From an uncultured Glaciecola sp. (GTDB taxonomy: Bacteria; Pseudomonadota; Gammaproteobacteria; Enterobacterales; Alteromonadaceae), in NCBI GenBank assembly GCA_937125395.1, contig CAKZLI010000010.1, positions 40,867-104,866 on the forward strand: a stretch of DNA of 64,000 nt. Direction: 5' to 3'. Positions within the stretch are counted from its first letter, which is position 1, and each line of letters opens with the position of its first letter. The notes beneath the pieces were generated by a model, which worked only from the letters and a program-made list of their open reading frames with translations, had not been told where the DNA came from and made no database searches. Positions 39,030-46,392 of the stretch are shown here, piece by piece. Position numbers and translations under genes: made by a program.

Positions 39030-39566
39030 CTAGCACTGCCAACAATATTCACTCGCACTGATACTGCCATTATTGTTTTTATCCCATGCCTTACGTCCGT
39101 CGCTAAAATACACTAATACACCATTATCTGCCATCCCCCCAGCTGTGACCGGTGTGGCAGTGATGGTATACGCTGTGCCATTGGTGTTCATGTTACTAAT
39201 GGTTAAATCAAATCGCTTATTACTCGCACTTTCTTGTGAAGGGGAATAGGTCGCAAATACCGCTGGCACTCCGGTATTCGCTCCGCTTGCACCAGCCCCA
39301 TGATAAGTATAATTGGCTAACTTGTGACGCTCCAGTGCACCTGCCAATGCCATTAAATCACTTTGGGCTGCGGCGCGGTAAGTCGCCTGACTGACATTGA
39401 TATAGCTTGGATATCCTACCGTGGCAATAATGCCCACAATGGCAATGACAATCATCAGCTCAACCAACGTAACCCCATTTTGCCTGGATGTATTAGTCAT
39501 TGTGATAGGCATTGGGATAGGCATTGGGATAGGCATGATTGGTATGTTCATCGCTGGTGAGTTCAT
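39030..39566 (-). CDS. pilE: PilE-type minor pilin with long repeat-containing leader
   Basis: The 178-residue prepilin is cleaved at RQNG|VTLVELMIVIAIVG with Glu at +5. The C-terminal domain ends with an EF-hand-like loop, DKNNNGSISASE, next to two cysteines. The ATG at 39566 overlaps the pilY1 stop (ATGA) and a GAGAG lies upstream, so the precursor would have a 31-residue leader containing Met-Pro-Ile-Pro repeats. An internal ATG at 39500 (MTNTSRQNG) would give an ordinary short leader. It is the last gene of pilV-W-X-Y1-E, the minor pilins thought to form the pilus tip. Confidence 0.88.
   Translation of the reverse strand: MNSPAMNIPIMPIPMPIPMPITMTNTSRQNGVTLVELMIVIAIVGIIATVGYPSYINVSQATYRAAAQSDLMALAGALERHKLANYTYHGAGASGANTGVPAVFATYSPSQESASNKRFDLTISNMNTNGTAYTITATPVTAGGMADNGVLVYFSDGRKAWDKNNNGSISASEYCWQC
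39501..39536 (-). repeat. Three 12-bp tandem repeats inside the pilE leader
   Basis: The minus strand reads ATGCCTATCCCA twice, followed by ATGCCTATCACA, in frame with pilE. Each unit encodes Met-Pro-Ile-Pro (the last Met-Pro-Ile-Thr) and supplies an additional in-frame ATG. Copy-number changes would keep the reading frame. Confidence 0.85.
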
Positions 39567-41704
39567 GGTTGTCTCTCTATTTCAGTTTGCCAAGATTGAG
39601 GTTGAACGCGTTCAAAATGGCCATAGATATTCTGAGCTAAACACGCAAAATCACCCAAACAAGCAATTTTTTGACCGCTGTGATCATATTCAATCACGGC
39701 AGAGGCGCACTCAGTGCCTAAACACACCACCGGCTTGACGATATTTTCAATTAATATCTTAGGATTTGGTGCAATGCCTGTTTGCTTTAATTCAGCAAAA
39801 CGGTCGCTATGCCTATCAACGCTATCTTGGTGTGCATTCATCACGGCATTGCCAGTGAACAAATCCACTAAATAGGCACGTGCATTGCCGGCAGTAGAAG
39901 CACTGAGACTCACGCTCTCATCCTTTGGTAAGTAAGAGGTAAACAACACTTGGTAATCGACAATCAAAGGTGAAGCGAGCACTTTTTCACCACCACTTTG
40001 TAAATCTATACGCCATCCTTGTTTGGCTCGAAAGTCAGCTTGGGCAAGCTCTTTGACAACGCTATCGCTCGATGTCAACTGCTGACTAGTGGCATTGTAT
40101 AAGCTATCAGGTGTCAATGGCGAAGACGGCAACGTAAAATGTCCGTAAGTATCTTTGAGATACACACCGTCATCTTTGAACATATAAAAACCATCTTGAA
40201 TAGCCGTATTTAAAGGATCAGCTCGAAAACCTGAGCCAAGTGCAACAGCAAAATATTGCTCATCCGCTGTTGCTACTTCGGTTACATCAGGACCATAATA
40301 AAAGCGGCGATTGGTACTCACTGTATCACCATTAACATCAGCAAATAGGCCCCCTTTAATTAGATCTGATCCCGTTGCACCATTGTAAATATCAAAGCGA
40401 AATACTTGCCCTCCGAGATCTGCCGCATACAAATGATCAGCCAAACCATCTGCATCGCGATCAATGGTTGAGATACGACCTGTAATTGAATATTTCATAT
40501 TGGCAATATTCAAATCGGCGTTATTACTGGCAATTTCATATAATTTAACCCCGGTATTCGCATCAATAATATATATTGCATTGCCGACATTATCTGCGGT
40601 TCTGACGCGGTTAGTGTCTTGACTATCAGCATAGCCGCCACCGACAATCATTATATCTTTGACGGTTGAACCAATCCGTATTTTTGTCAACGTCGGGCGT
40701 GACCATGTTTGGCCTAACCTTGCATACTCGCCCTCCCCTCCTTGAATGCTAAATACTAATTTGGGGTCGAGTTTGCTGGTCACATCAAACACATAATAAT
40801 TAGCACCACCGCGACGCATACCAACATACAAATAGATTTTTTCGCCATACCTGCGCACAACCAAATCACCATCTATTCCATAAATATGATTTAGCGAAGG
40901 TGTATCTTGATATAACGAATACAAATTACCTAATAATGCTTGAGGAATAATAGCAAAGTGCTCAGTGCCTGTTTGTGTATCAATAGAATGCAAAAAACCA
41001 TGATTGGTCGCGACAAATATCGCCGAGTCCTTCTCTCCATAATTGACAATCACCGGTTGCGAATGAATCGGATCGCCGATTTGCAAACGCACATCACTGC
41101 GACTGCCATCGTTGTCATCGTCTCGCATATCGACACCACGCGCCCATTTTAGTACAGACTCTCGGACCCTATTGGGATCAGGTAAATGGGTTAAGGCTAA
41201 ATCAGTAGTATCGATTAACATGTTATTTTCATGCACTTTGTTGGCGGTTTGGATAATACTGCCGGCGGCATTAAAAGTGTATACATTGCGCACTAATGAT
41301 AAGCGGCTTGCTGCCCCTCCTTTGCCGATATTATTGCCATCAACCAGTTCAGACCAAACACTATGCGAGTATTCATAGAAAAAACCCGTTGTACTATCCA
41401 CCGCTGGCACGCCGTTTTTATCAAAAATTTCAGTCCCATTAATTTTGTATTTTTTTATATTACCAGGCCATAACGTACCGGATGAAGGCTCAAATAATGC
41501 GACATACAACTCATCTTTATGCCTTAATGGGTTGAGTTGATTGACGCTAATACTAGGGACAACAAAACCGACAGTATCCATGTTCACTGTACTATCAAGG
41601 TAAATATCTAAATCATCAGCATGCACTCTCCAGCCAATCCCCAAGCTGAGAATGCTACTCAACAAGGTGCTTAACAAAAGGGCATACAGATGATCACAGT
41701 ACAT
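39563..41704 (-). CDS. pilY1: PilY1-like pilus assembly/adhesin protein, short form
   Basis: The ORF track extends this to 41968, but the first 88 residues lie antisense-like across pilX in another frame. The protein start is ATG 41704 (MYCDHLYALLL), with a signal peptide ending WRVHA. That gives 713 residues. The body matches the C-terminal beta-propeller of PilY1: DPIHSQPVIVNYG, ATNHGFLHSIDTQTG, YGIDGDL, GGYADSQDTNR and YAADLGGQVFRFD. Calcium-type DxDxDG sites are DDDNDG and DRDADG. The N-terminal von Willebrand A region of long PilY1 proteins (over 1000 residues) is absent. It controls pilus extension and surface attachment in relatives. Confidence 0.87.
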   Translation of the reverse strand: MYCDHLYALLLSTLLSSILSLGIGWRVHADDLDIYLDSTVNMDTVGFVVPSISVNQLNPLRHKDELYVALFEPSSGTLWPGNIKKYKINGTEIFDKNGVPAVDSTTGFFYEYSHSVWSELVDGNNIGKGGAASRLSLVRNVYTFNAAGSIIQTANKVHENNMLIDTTDLALTHLPDPNRVRESVLKWARGVDMRDDDNDGSRSDVRLQIGDPIHSQPVIVNYGEKDSAIFVATNHGFLHSIDTQTGTEHFAIIPQALLGNLYSLYQDTPSLNHIYGIDGDLVVRRYGEKIYLYVGMRRGGANYYVFDVTSKLDPKLVFSIQGGEGEYARLGQTWSRPTLTKIRIGSTVKDIMIVGGGYADSQDTNRVRTADNVGNAIYIIDANTGVKLYEIASNNADLNIANMKYSITGRISTIDRDADGLADHLYAADLGGQVFRFDIYNGATGSDLIKGGLFADVNGDTVSTNRRFYYGPDVTEVATADEQYFAVALGSGFRADPLNTAIQDGFYMFKDDGVYLKDTYGHFTLPSSPLTPDSLYNATSQQLTSSDSVVKELAQADFRAKQGWRIDLQSGGEKVLASPLIVDYQVLFTSYLPKDESVSLSASTAGNARAYLVDLFTGNAVMNAHQDSVDRHSDRFAELKQTGIAPNPKILIENIVKPVVCLGTECASAVIEYDHSGQKIACLGDFACLAQNIYGHFERVQPQSWQTEIERQP

Positions 41705-41717
41705 GTTAGTTTTTGTC

Positions 41718-42302
41718 CTATTCAGGCGGTGATGCGGGTGCAAGCACAGCGACGGATAATGAATTAGCGATTGCAAATGGACTGTTTTGCACCTGACCAC
41801 AACCCCGAATAATAAAAATATGACAATTGATATTACTGCCTCCAATGACACTAGAAGCACCACGACAAGCGTGTTCTTGCACAAAAGCACTGCGCGACCA
41901 ACTACGTAATTGCTCTTGGGTATCGTAACTACCTGAAGTGCTGTGCCTAGTGCCGCTTTGTAACCCACTTTGAGTTAAGTTACGTTGCACATAACCTTGA
42001 TCTGCAAAACAACTTAATGCATGACTCGTTAAATCAATCGCGTTGAGTAGCCTAGCTTCTGATAAAGGGTCGGTTAAGGTACTATCGAGTAATATATGTT
42101 CGTCCTCTGACTCAAACATCGCGCCAGCTAATGCAGACTCTGCCGCATCAAAAGCTACTGTTTGTTGCTCCATTGCACTGGCCATTTTGATTTGAATTAG
42201 GCTAGTAGATACAGATGCTATTGCTAATAAAGTGACGGATAACAACACCAACAAAGCAAAGATCATGACGACACCGCGCTGTTTATAAAAATAATCCTTC
42301 AT
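41718..42302 (-). CDS. pilX: PilX-type minor pilin
   Basis: This 194-residue protein has a short leader (MKDYFYKQRG) and a hydrophobic helix (VVMIFALLVLLSVTLLAIASV) followed by MEQQTVAFDAAESALAGAMFE, the usual PilX_N signature. No Glu is seen at +5, as is common in this group. The C-terminal part has four or more cysteines. The start overlaps the pilW stop by 4 bases. It acts with PilV, PilW, PilE and PilY1 in starting pilus assembly. Confidence 0.85.
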   Translation of the reverse strand: MKDYFYKQRGVVMIFALLVLLSVTLLAIASVSTSLIQIKMASAMEQQTVAFDAAESALAGAMFESEDEHILLDSTLTDPLSEARLLNAIDLTSHALSCFADQGYVQRNLTQSGLQSGTRHSTSGSYDTQEQLRSWSRSAFVQEHACRGASSVIGGSNINCHIFIIRGCGQVQNSPFAIANSLSVAVLAPASPPE

Positions 42303-43138
42303 ACTTGATTCCGTTTAGTCATATATTGCATATTGCGTAACATAATCGTCGCTTCAAATTGACGGTATAGATGCGAAGTGTTGGGTAACACAGGCGGTTC
42401 ATTGAGTAATACAAATGACCGAGTATTATCGATGTTGATAGCATCATCACTGCGGATCAACAGTGCCACACGAATCGCAACCACTCGCTTTGCTTGGGTG
42501 ATATTATCAGCCGTCACGTATCGGTTAGGATGAGCTAGTCCTGAATCATCGGCATGATTAGCCAAGCCATATAACACCTGAAATCCTTCGACATGATCAA
42601 GTAGCGTAAACGCATTGTGATTATTATGGCCCGTTGCAACTTGTTGCCCACGCAATACACGCAAGTCAAACCCACGACATTTTAACTTTCGATCTTGAAT
42701 AAAATACTCATTCACCACCGGAAACTCTACTCCTGCAGCATACCCTAATGAGTAACCTCGGCAGTCGCGACTATCGACTTTACTGATCACTAAACGATCA
42801 TTGCTGGCGTGACTTCCTTGAGTCACACCTAAGGCGGTTCTACTAGCAAATGTATTCGGTAAGATCACCGCATTATGTTGTAAGAATACCGCCTCTTCAA
42901 CCACGTCTTGACTGCGATCCAGTTGCACCGAAAGTGTGTCATAACGACCGGTTAACATAATATCGTGTTGTAATTTAACGATAGCATAGCGACCATTTTC
43001 TAGGACACTCGACAAGGCACGGTTTAATTTATCAGTAACGGATTGACTGACCATGACTTGGATCACCGTGACACTCAACATTGCCCCCAGAGCAAGACTG
43101 ATCATGATTTCAACTAAACTAAACCCTGTTTGTCTCAT
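42299..43138 (-). CDS. pilW: PilW-type minor pilin
   Basis: This 279-residue prepilin has a very short leader, MRQTG|FSLVEIMISLALGAMLSV, with Glu at +5. The following ENGRYAIVKLQHDIMLTGRYD is typical of PilW. The soluble part has a Cys pair around RDCRGYSLGYA and KLKCRGFDLRVLRG, also characteristic. It overlaps pilV upstream and pilX downstream by 4 bases each (ATGA). Confidence 0.88.
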   Translation of the reverse strand: MRQTGFSLVEIMISLALGAMLSVTVIQVMVSQSVTDKLNRALSSVLENGRYAIVKLQHDIMLTGRYDTLSVQLDRSQDVVEEAVFLQHNAVILPNTFASRTALGVTQGSHASNDRLVISKVDSRDCRGYSLGYAAGVEFPVVNEYFIQDRKLKCRGFDLRVLRGQQVATGHNNHNAFTLLDHVEGFQVLYGLANHADDSGLAHPNRYVTADNITQAKRVVAIRVALLIRSDDAINIDNTRSFVLLNEPPVLPNTSHLYRQFEATIMLRNMQYMTKRNQV

Positions 43139-43803
43139 AAAAACATCTCAACTATGACACAATCATCATTATCATTTGTTGTCGGGTTACATGCTGTATG
43201 AGTGCTTACATTAGTGCTTGTATGCAAGCGCCAGTGTGATGCTGGCCAACTCAACATTATTGTATATCTAGAACCTGCACTGCACGGTGTTGCATCGGCT
43301 GTATTTTGATCCGCACATGTGACTGACACACGCATATTCGGGTTGTGTTGAATACTGGCACAAGAAAGTTGATAAGCATCAAACGCTGAGAGCTGACTGC
43401 GCGTGCAATCGATTTGTTGACAGTTAGCTAATGTTGCAGGAAATTGCTGACAAAAGCATGCATGAGCGTTGACCGAGCTGCTGCAACTCAGATTAGCAAA
43501 GTTGTATAAATTGCTATTGACGTAGCCCTCATCAATAATTTTGCCAGCAGTATCTGCCAATCGAAACGCGGATAAACGTAAACGCTCAGACACCTGTCCT
43601 GCAACAAGTACCGCTTGTGAACGAGATAACGCATCGGCATGATTAAATGAGGCGACGAATTGCAAAGTGGCTACGCCAAGTAAACCAATGGCTAAGATGA
43701 CTAATGTAACCAATATTTCAATCATACTTAGCCCTCGCTGCCTAAAGCGGGGATTAATGGACGTTATAGATGCAGAAAGTAAGTTCAAAATATGGCTCAA
43801 CAA
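43135..43803 (-). CDS. pilV: PilV-type minor pilin, non-ATG start
   Basis: The prepilin site is RQRG|LSMIEILVTLVILAIGLLGVATLQ, with a PilV-like helix and later cysteines (SCSSSVNAHACFCQQ; NCQQIDC). An in-frame stop lies just upstream (43816-43818) and no ATG or GTG occurs before the cleavage site. Translation must therefore begin at one of several TTG codons (43803, 43800 or 43788), giving a leader of up to 24 residues. There is no clear ribosome site. It is the first gene of the pilV-W-X-Y1-E unit. Confidence 0.83.
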   Translation of the reverse strand: MLSHILNLLSASITSINPRFRQRGLSMIEILVTLVILAIGLLGVATLQFVASFNHADALSRSQAVLVAGQVSERLRLSAFRLADTAGKIIDEGYVNSNLYNFANLSCSSSVNAHACFCQQFPATLANCQQIDCTRSQLSAFDAYQLSCASIQHNPNMRVSVTCADQNTADATPCSAGSRYTIMLSWPASHWRLHTSTNVSTHTACNPTTNDNDDCVIVEMFL

Positions 43804-44100
43804 ATTAATAGATACTTAATTATGTATAACCATATGCAAAGAAGATCCAGCTAAGCGCATGCAAAACCGATCTTAAGTAATGGATTTAGGTACAAAACTG
43901 TCCTGTTCACCGTAACTAATCACTATTAAAAATAAACGAGAATACATGAGTTTGAATGCCAGTATCGTCATTGCGTTGAGGCATAAATATCTCAATAAGC
44001 GAATTATCAGTTCTATGGATCAATGGTCTTTTTTGTAAAATGCTCTTTACTTAAACCTAGTATGTTTAGCTATAGCATTTAATCACAGAGGAGTCATACA
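43804..44100. other. Intergenic region upstream of pilV
   Basis: This is the first part of the longest gene-free stretch (43804-44345). I see no RNA gene or strong terminator. A 30-codon ORF (43946-44038, MSLNASIVIAL...) is preceded by a weak GAG and is not convincing. The pilV promoter should lie here, but a TGG-N9-GC match to a sigma-54 site has the wrong spacing. Confidence 0.4.
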
Positions 44101-44304
44101 TTGATAACAGCATCGAGCGCTCACTTAGACACAGTGGGAAAAATACAGATAAGAGAAAATCCATGGGCCGTCAAAGACATTAAATGGCAATATTTATTCC
44201 CATCAGCTACGCGGTATTTGCATTCATATGATGGATATTATTACCGATATCATGTGCGTAGCACTTCACGACGACAAAAAACATCAAGGCCATTGGACTT
44301 CTAA
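44101..44304 (+). CDS. Possible small protein with TTG start
   Basis: This 67-codon ORF begins at TTG and is preceded by an excellent AGAGGAG ribosome-binding site with 7-base spacing. The product is rich in Tyr, Arg and His (YLHSYDGYYYRYHVRSTSRR), has no membrane helix, and I do not recognise it. It lies alone between pilV and ispH. The strong site is the only argument for translation; the unusual start and lack of similarity are against it. Confidence 0.3.
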   Translation: MITASSAHLDTVGKIQIRENPWAVKDIKWQYLFPSATRYLHSYDGYYYRYHVRSTSRRQKTSRPLDF

Positions 44305-44345
44305 TTGCCGTTAGCCCAGAAAGTTAGGAGTTCAAGCTGTTTCAG

Positions 44346-45287
44346 TTACAGTTGTTTCAGTTGCAGTTCTTTGGGTACCGCAAATTCAATATTTTCTTCG
44401 CGGCCAGTGATCTCAGTAACCGATTGTGCACCATGAGCCTGTAACGCATCAATCACACCTTGAACTAACACTTCAGGCGCTGAGGCGCCAGCCGTTACGC
44501 CTATGGCGTGTTTATCCACTAACCATGATGGGTCTATCATTGCCGCATCATCAATCAAATAAGATGGCGTACCCAGTTTCACAGCCAACTCACTTAAACG
44601 ATTAGAGTTGGAGCTATTGGTGGCACCAACTACTAATAACAAATCACAACTTACCGCTAGCTCACGCACGGCATCTTGACGATTTTGGGTGGCGTAACAG
44701 ATGTCATCTTTTCGTGGTCCATCGATATTAGGGAATGTCTCTCGTAATGCATCAATGACATCAGCAGTATCATCTACCGATAAAGTAGTTTGTGAGCAAT
44801 AATACAATGCGTCTGGATTTTTGACTGTTAATTGGCGAGCATCGTCTGCAGTTTCAACTAAATAAATACCACCAAGAGGGTTATCGTATTGCCCCATGGT
44901 TCCCTCTACTTCAGGGTGTCCCTTGTGTCCTATTAAGATACATTCGACGCCTTTTTTACTGGCACGCATCACTTCCATATGAACTTTTGTGACTAGTGGA
45001 CAAGTTGCATCAAATACTTTTAAGCCTCGTTGATCTGCCTCGCTGCGCACCGCTTGCGATACACCATGCGCAGAAAAAATCACAATACTCTCATCAGGCA
45101 CTTGATGTAACTCTTCAACAAATACGGCACCGCGCGCTTTAAGCCCATCCACGACAAACTTGTTGTGTACCACTTCGTGCCGGACATAAATCGGATGTTC
45201 AAACAATTCCAATGCACGTTCAACAATGGTAATTGCACGGTCAACGCCAGCACAAAAACCACGAGGATTAGCTAATTGAATTTGCAT
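44346..45287 (-). CDS. ispH: 4-hydroxy-3-methylbut-2-enyl diphosphate reductase
   Basis: This 313-residue iron-sulfur enzyme makes isopentenyl and dimethylallyl diphosphate in the last MEP step. The three cluster cysteines are in GFCAGV (residue 12), DATCPLV (near 96) and [11 protein letters not shown] (near 197). [11 protein letters not shown] supplies a conserved His. The C-terminal LQLKQL is followed, beyond the stop, by a near-repeat of the same bases. It ends the ileS-lspA-fkpB-ispH operon, as in E. coli. Confidence 0.96.
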   Translation of the reverse strand: MQIQLANPRGFCAGVDRAITIVERALELFEHPIYVRHEVVHNKFVVDGLKARGAVFVEELHQVPDESIVIFSAHGVSQAVRSEADQRGLKVFDATCPLVTKVHMEVMRASKKGVECILIGHKGHPEVEGTMGQYDNPLGGIYLVETADDARQLTVKNPDALYYCSQTTLSVDDTADVIDALRETFPNIDGPRKDDICYATQNRQDAVRELAVSCDLLLVVGATNSSNSNRLSELAVKLGTPSYLIDDAAMIDPSWLVDKHAIGVTAGASAPEVLVQGVIDALQAHGAQSVTEITGREENIEFAVPKELQLKQL

Positions 45288-45339
45288 GTTTTGAATATCC
45301 TTAATAAATTAATGAGCATTGCGCATGCTCAACACAACG

Positions 45340-45801
45340 CTAAGCGTTAATTACGTCAATAATTTCAACGTCAAAAATAACGGTCTGACCTGCTAATGGG
45401 TGGTTAAAATCCACTGTCACTGAATGCCCTGCAATGCTGCGGATCATACCCGGTAATTCACTACCATCAGGTTGAGTAAACGCAACTATCATGCCTTCAG
45501 CTACTTCAAGCTCTGCTGCAAATTTCGACCGCTCAACATGATAAATATTATCAGGATTAGGTTGTCCAAACGCATCATCAGCATTGAGTGTAAATGAGGC
45601 TTTGTCCCCAGGTGTTAATCCGCGTAAACAGGCTTCAAAATTAGGTGTTAGACTGCCATCACCCATGACCATCTTGGCAGGTTTATTGTTAACCCGTGTA
45701 CTATCGGCAGCTGAACCATCTTCCAGTTTTAAATCAAAATGCAAAATCACTTGTGAGTTATCAGTAATTGCATGTTCACTAGTATTTGTCTCAGTGCTCA
45801 T
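45340..45801 (-). CDS. fkpB: FKBP-type peptidyl-prolyl isomerase FkpB (SlpA)
   Basis: This 153-residue cytoplasmic FKBP has VILHFDLKLEDGSAADST at the N terminus, a chaperone insert in the middle (ADDAFGQPNPDNIYHVERSKF) and DFNHPLAGQTVIFDVEIIDV at the C terminus. There is no His-rich tail, unlike SlyD. It sits between lspA and ispH, the E. coli position of fkpB. Assignment is by motif and synteny. Confidence 0.94.
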   Translation of the reverse strand: MSTETNTSEHAITDNSQVILHFDLKLEDGSAADSTRVNNKPAKMVMGDGSLTPNFEACLRGLTPGDKASFTLNADDAFGQPNPDNIYHVERSKFAAELEVAEGMIVAFTQPDGSELPGMIRSIAGHSVTVDFNHPLAGQTVIFDVEIIDVINA

Positions 45802-45803
45802 GT

Positions 45804-46376
45804 TTATTTTCCTATCTTGTCATTAGTGGATGCCTGCTCGCTTTCATTGTTCACGAACATATCAAGGATTAATAATCCTGCACCAATAAAAATTACACTA
45901 TCGGCAACATTAAATGCCGGCCAATGGTAGGTTTCATAATAAAAATGTAAAAAATCAATAACGTAACCATGTACTAATCGGTCATATAAATTGCCCAATG
46001 CACCGCCTAATATAAAGGCAAACGCAACTGGCATTAAACGCTGCGACTTGGGTGAATGATACAACCACCAGATAATGACACAACTGACGACTGCAGCAAT
46101 AATCGTAAAGAAATAACGTTGCCAGCCACCGGCATCACTCAAAAAACTAAACGCAGCACCGTAATTATGCACATACGTTAAATTAAAAAATGATGTCACT
46201 TGCACCGACTCATACAGATTAAACACATCAACTACAGCATGTTTAGTGAACTGGTCAATGATCAACCCTAACAAAGCGATCCACACAAACCTTAGTCCAG
46301 TTTGGCTAATATGTCCCCAGCCAGATAGCTTAGTCGCCTGCTCTGGCTGAGTTAAATTATTTGCTTGCTTTTCCAT
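45804..46376 (-). CDS. lspA: Lipoprotein signal peptidase
   Basis: Signal peptidase II cleaves prolipoproteins after diacylglyceryl transfer. The ORF-track start at 46547 lies inside ileS; I place the start at 46376 (MEKQANNLTQ), 16 bases after the ileS stop, giving 190 residues. Four membrane helices are visible. The catalytic aspartates are in GALGNLYDRL and FNVADSVIFIG. FNLTYVHNYGAAFSFL is another family signature. Likely substrates in this window include the M28 peptidase lipoprotein. Confidence 0.95.
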   Translation of the reverse strand: MEKQANNLTQPEQATKLSGWGHISQTGLRFVWIALLGLIIDQFTKHAVVDVFNLYESVQVTSFFNLTYVHNYGAAFSFLSDAGGWQRYFFTIIAAVVSCVIIWWLYHSPKSQRLMPVAFAFILGGALGNLYDRLVHGYVIDFLHFYYETYHWPAFNVADSVIFIGAGLLILDMFVNNESEQASTNDKIGK

Positions 46377-46392
46377 GATGCTTGACACCTTA

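Noticed and set aside
41705-41968. N-terminal extension of the pilY1 ORF
   Set aside because: It lies over the pilX coding sequence in another frame; ATG 41704 is followed by a proper signal peptide and lies just after the pilX stop.
43820-43860. Sigma-54 promoter upstream of pilV (TGGATCTTCTTTGCA on the minus strand)
   Set aside because: The GG-GC distance is one base too short for sigma-54 recognition.
43946-44038. 30-codon ORF upstream of the TTG-start ORF
   Set aside because: The ribosome site is weak, the product is not recognisable and such ORFs are expected by chance.
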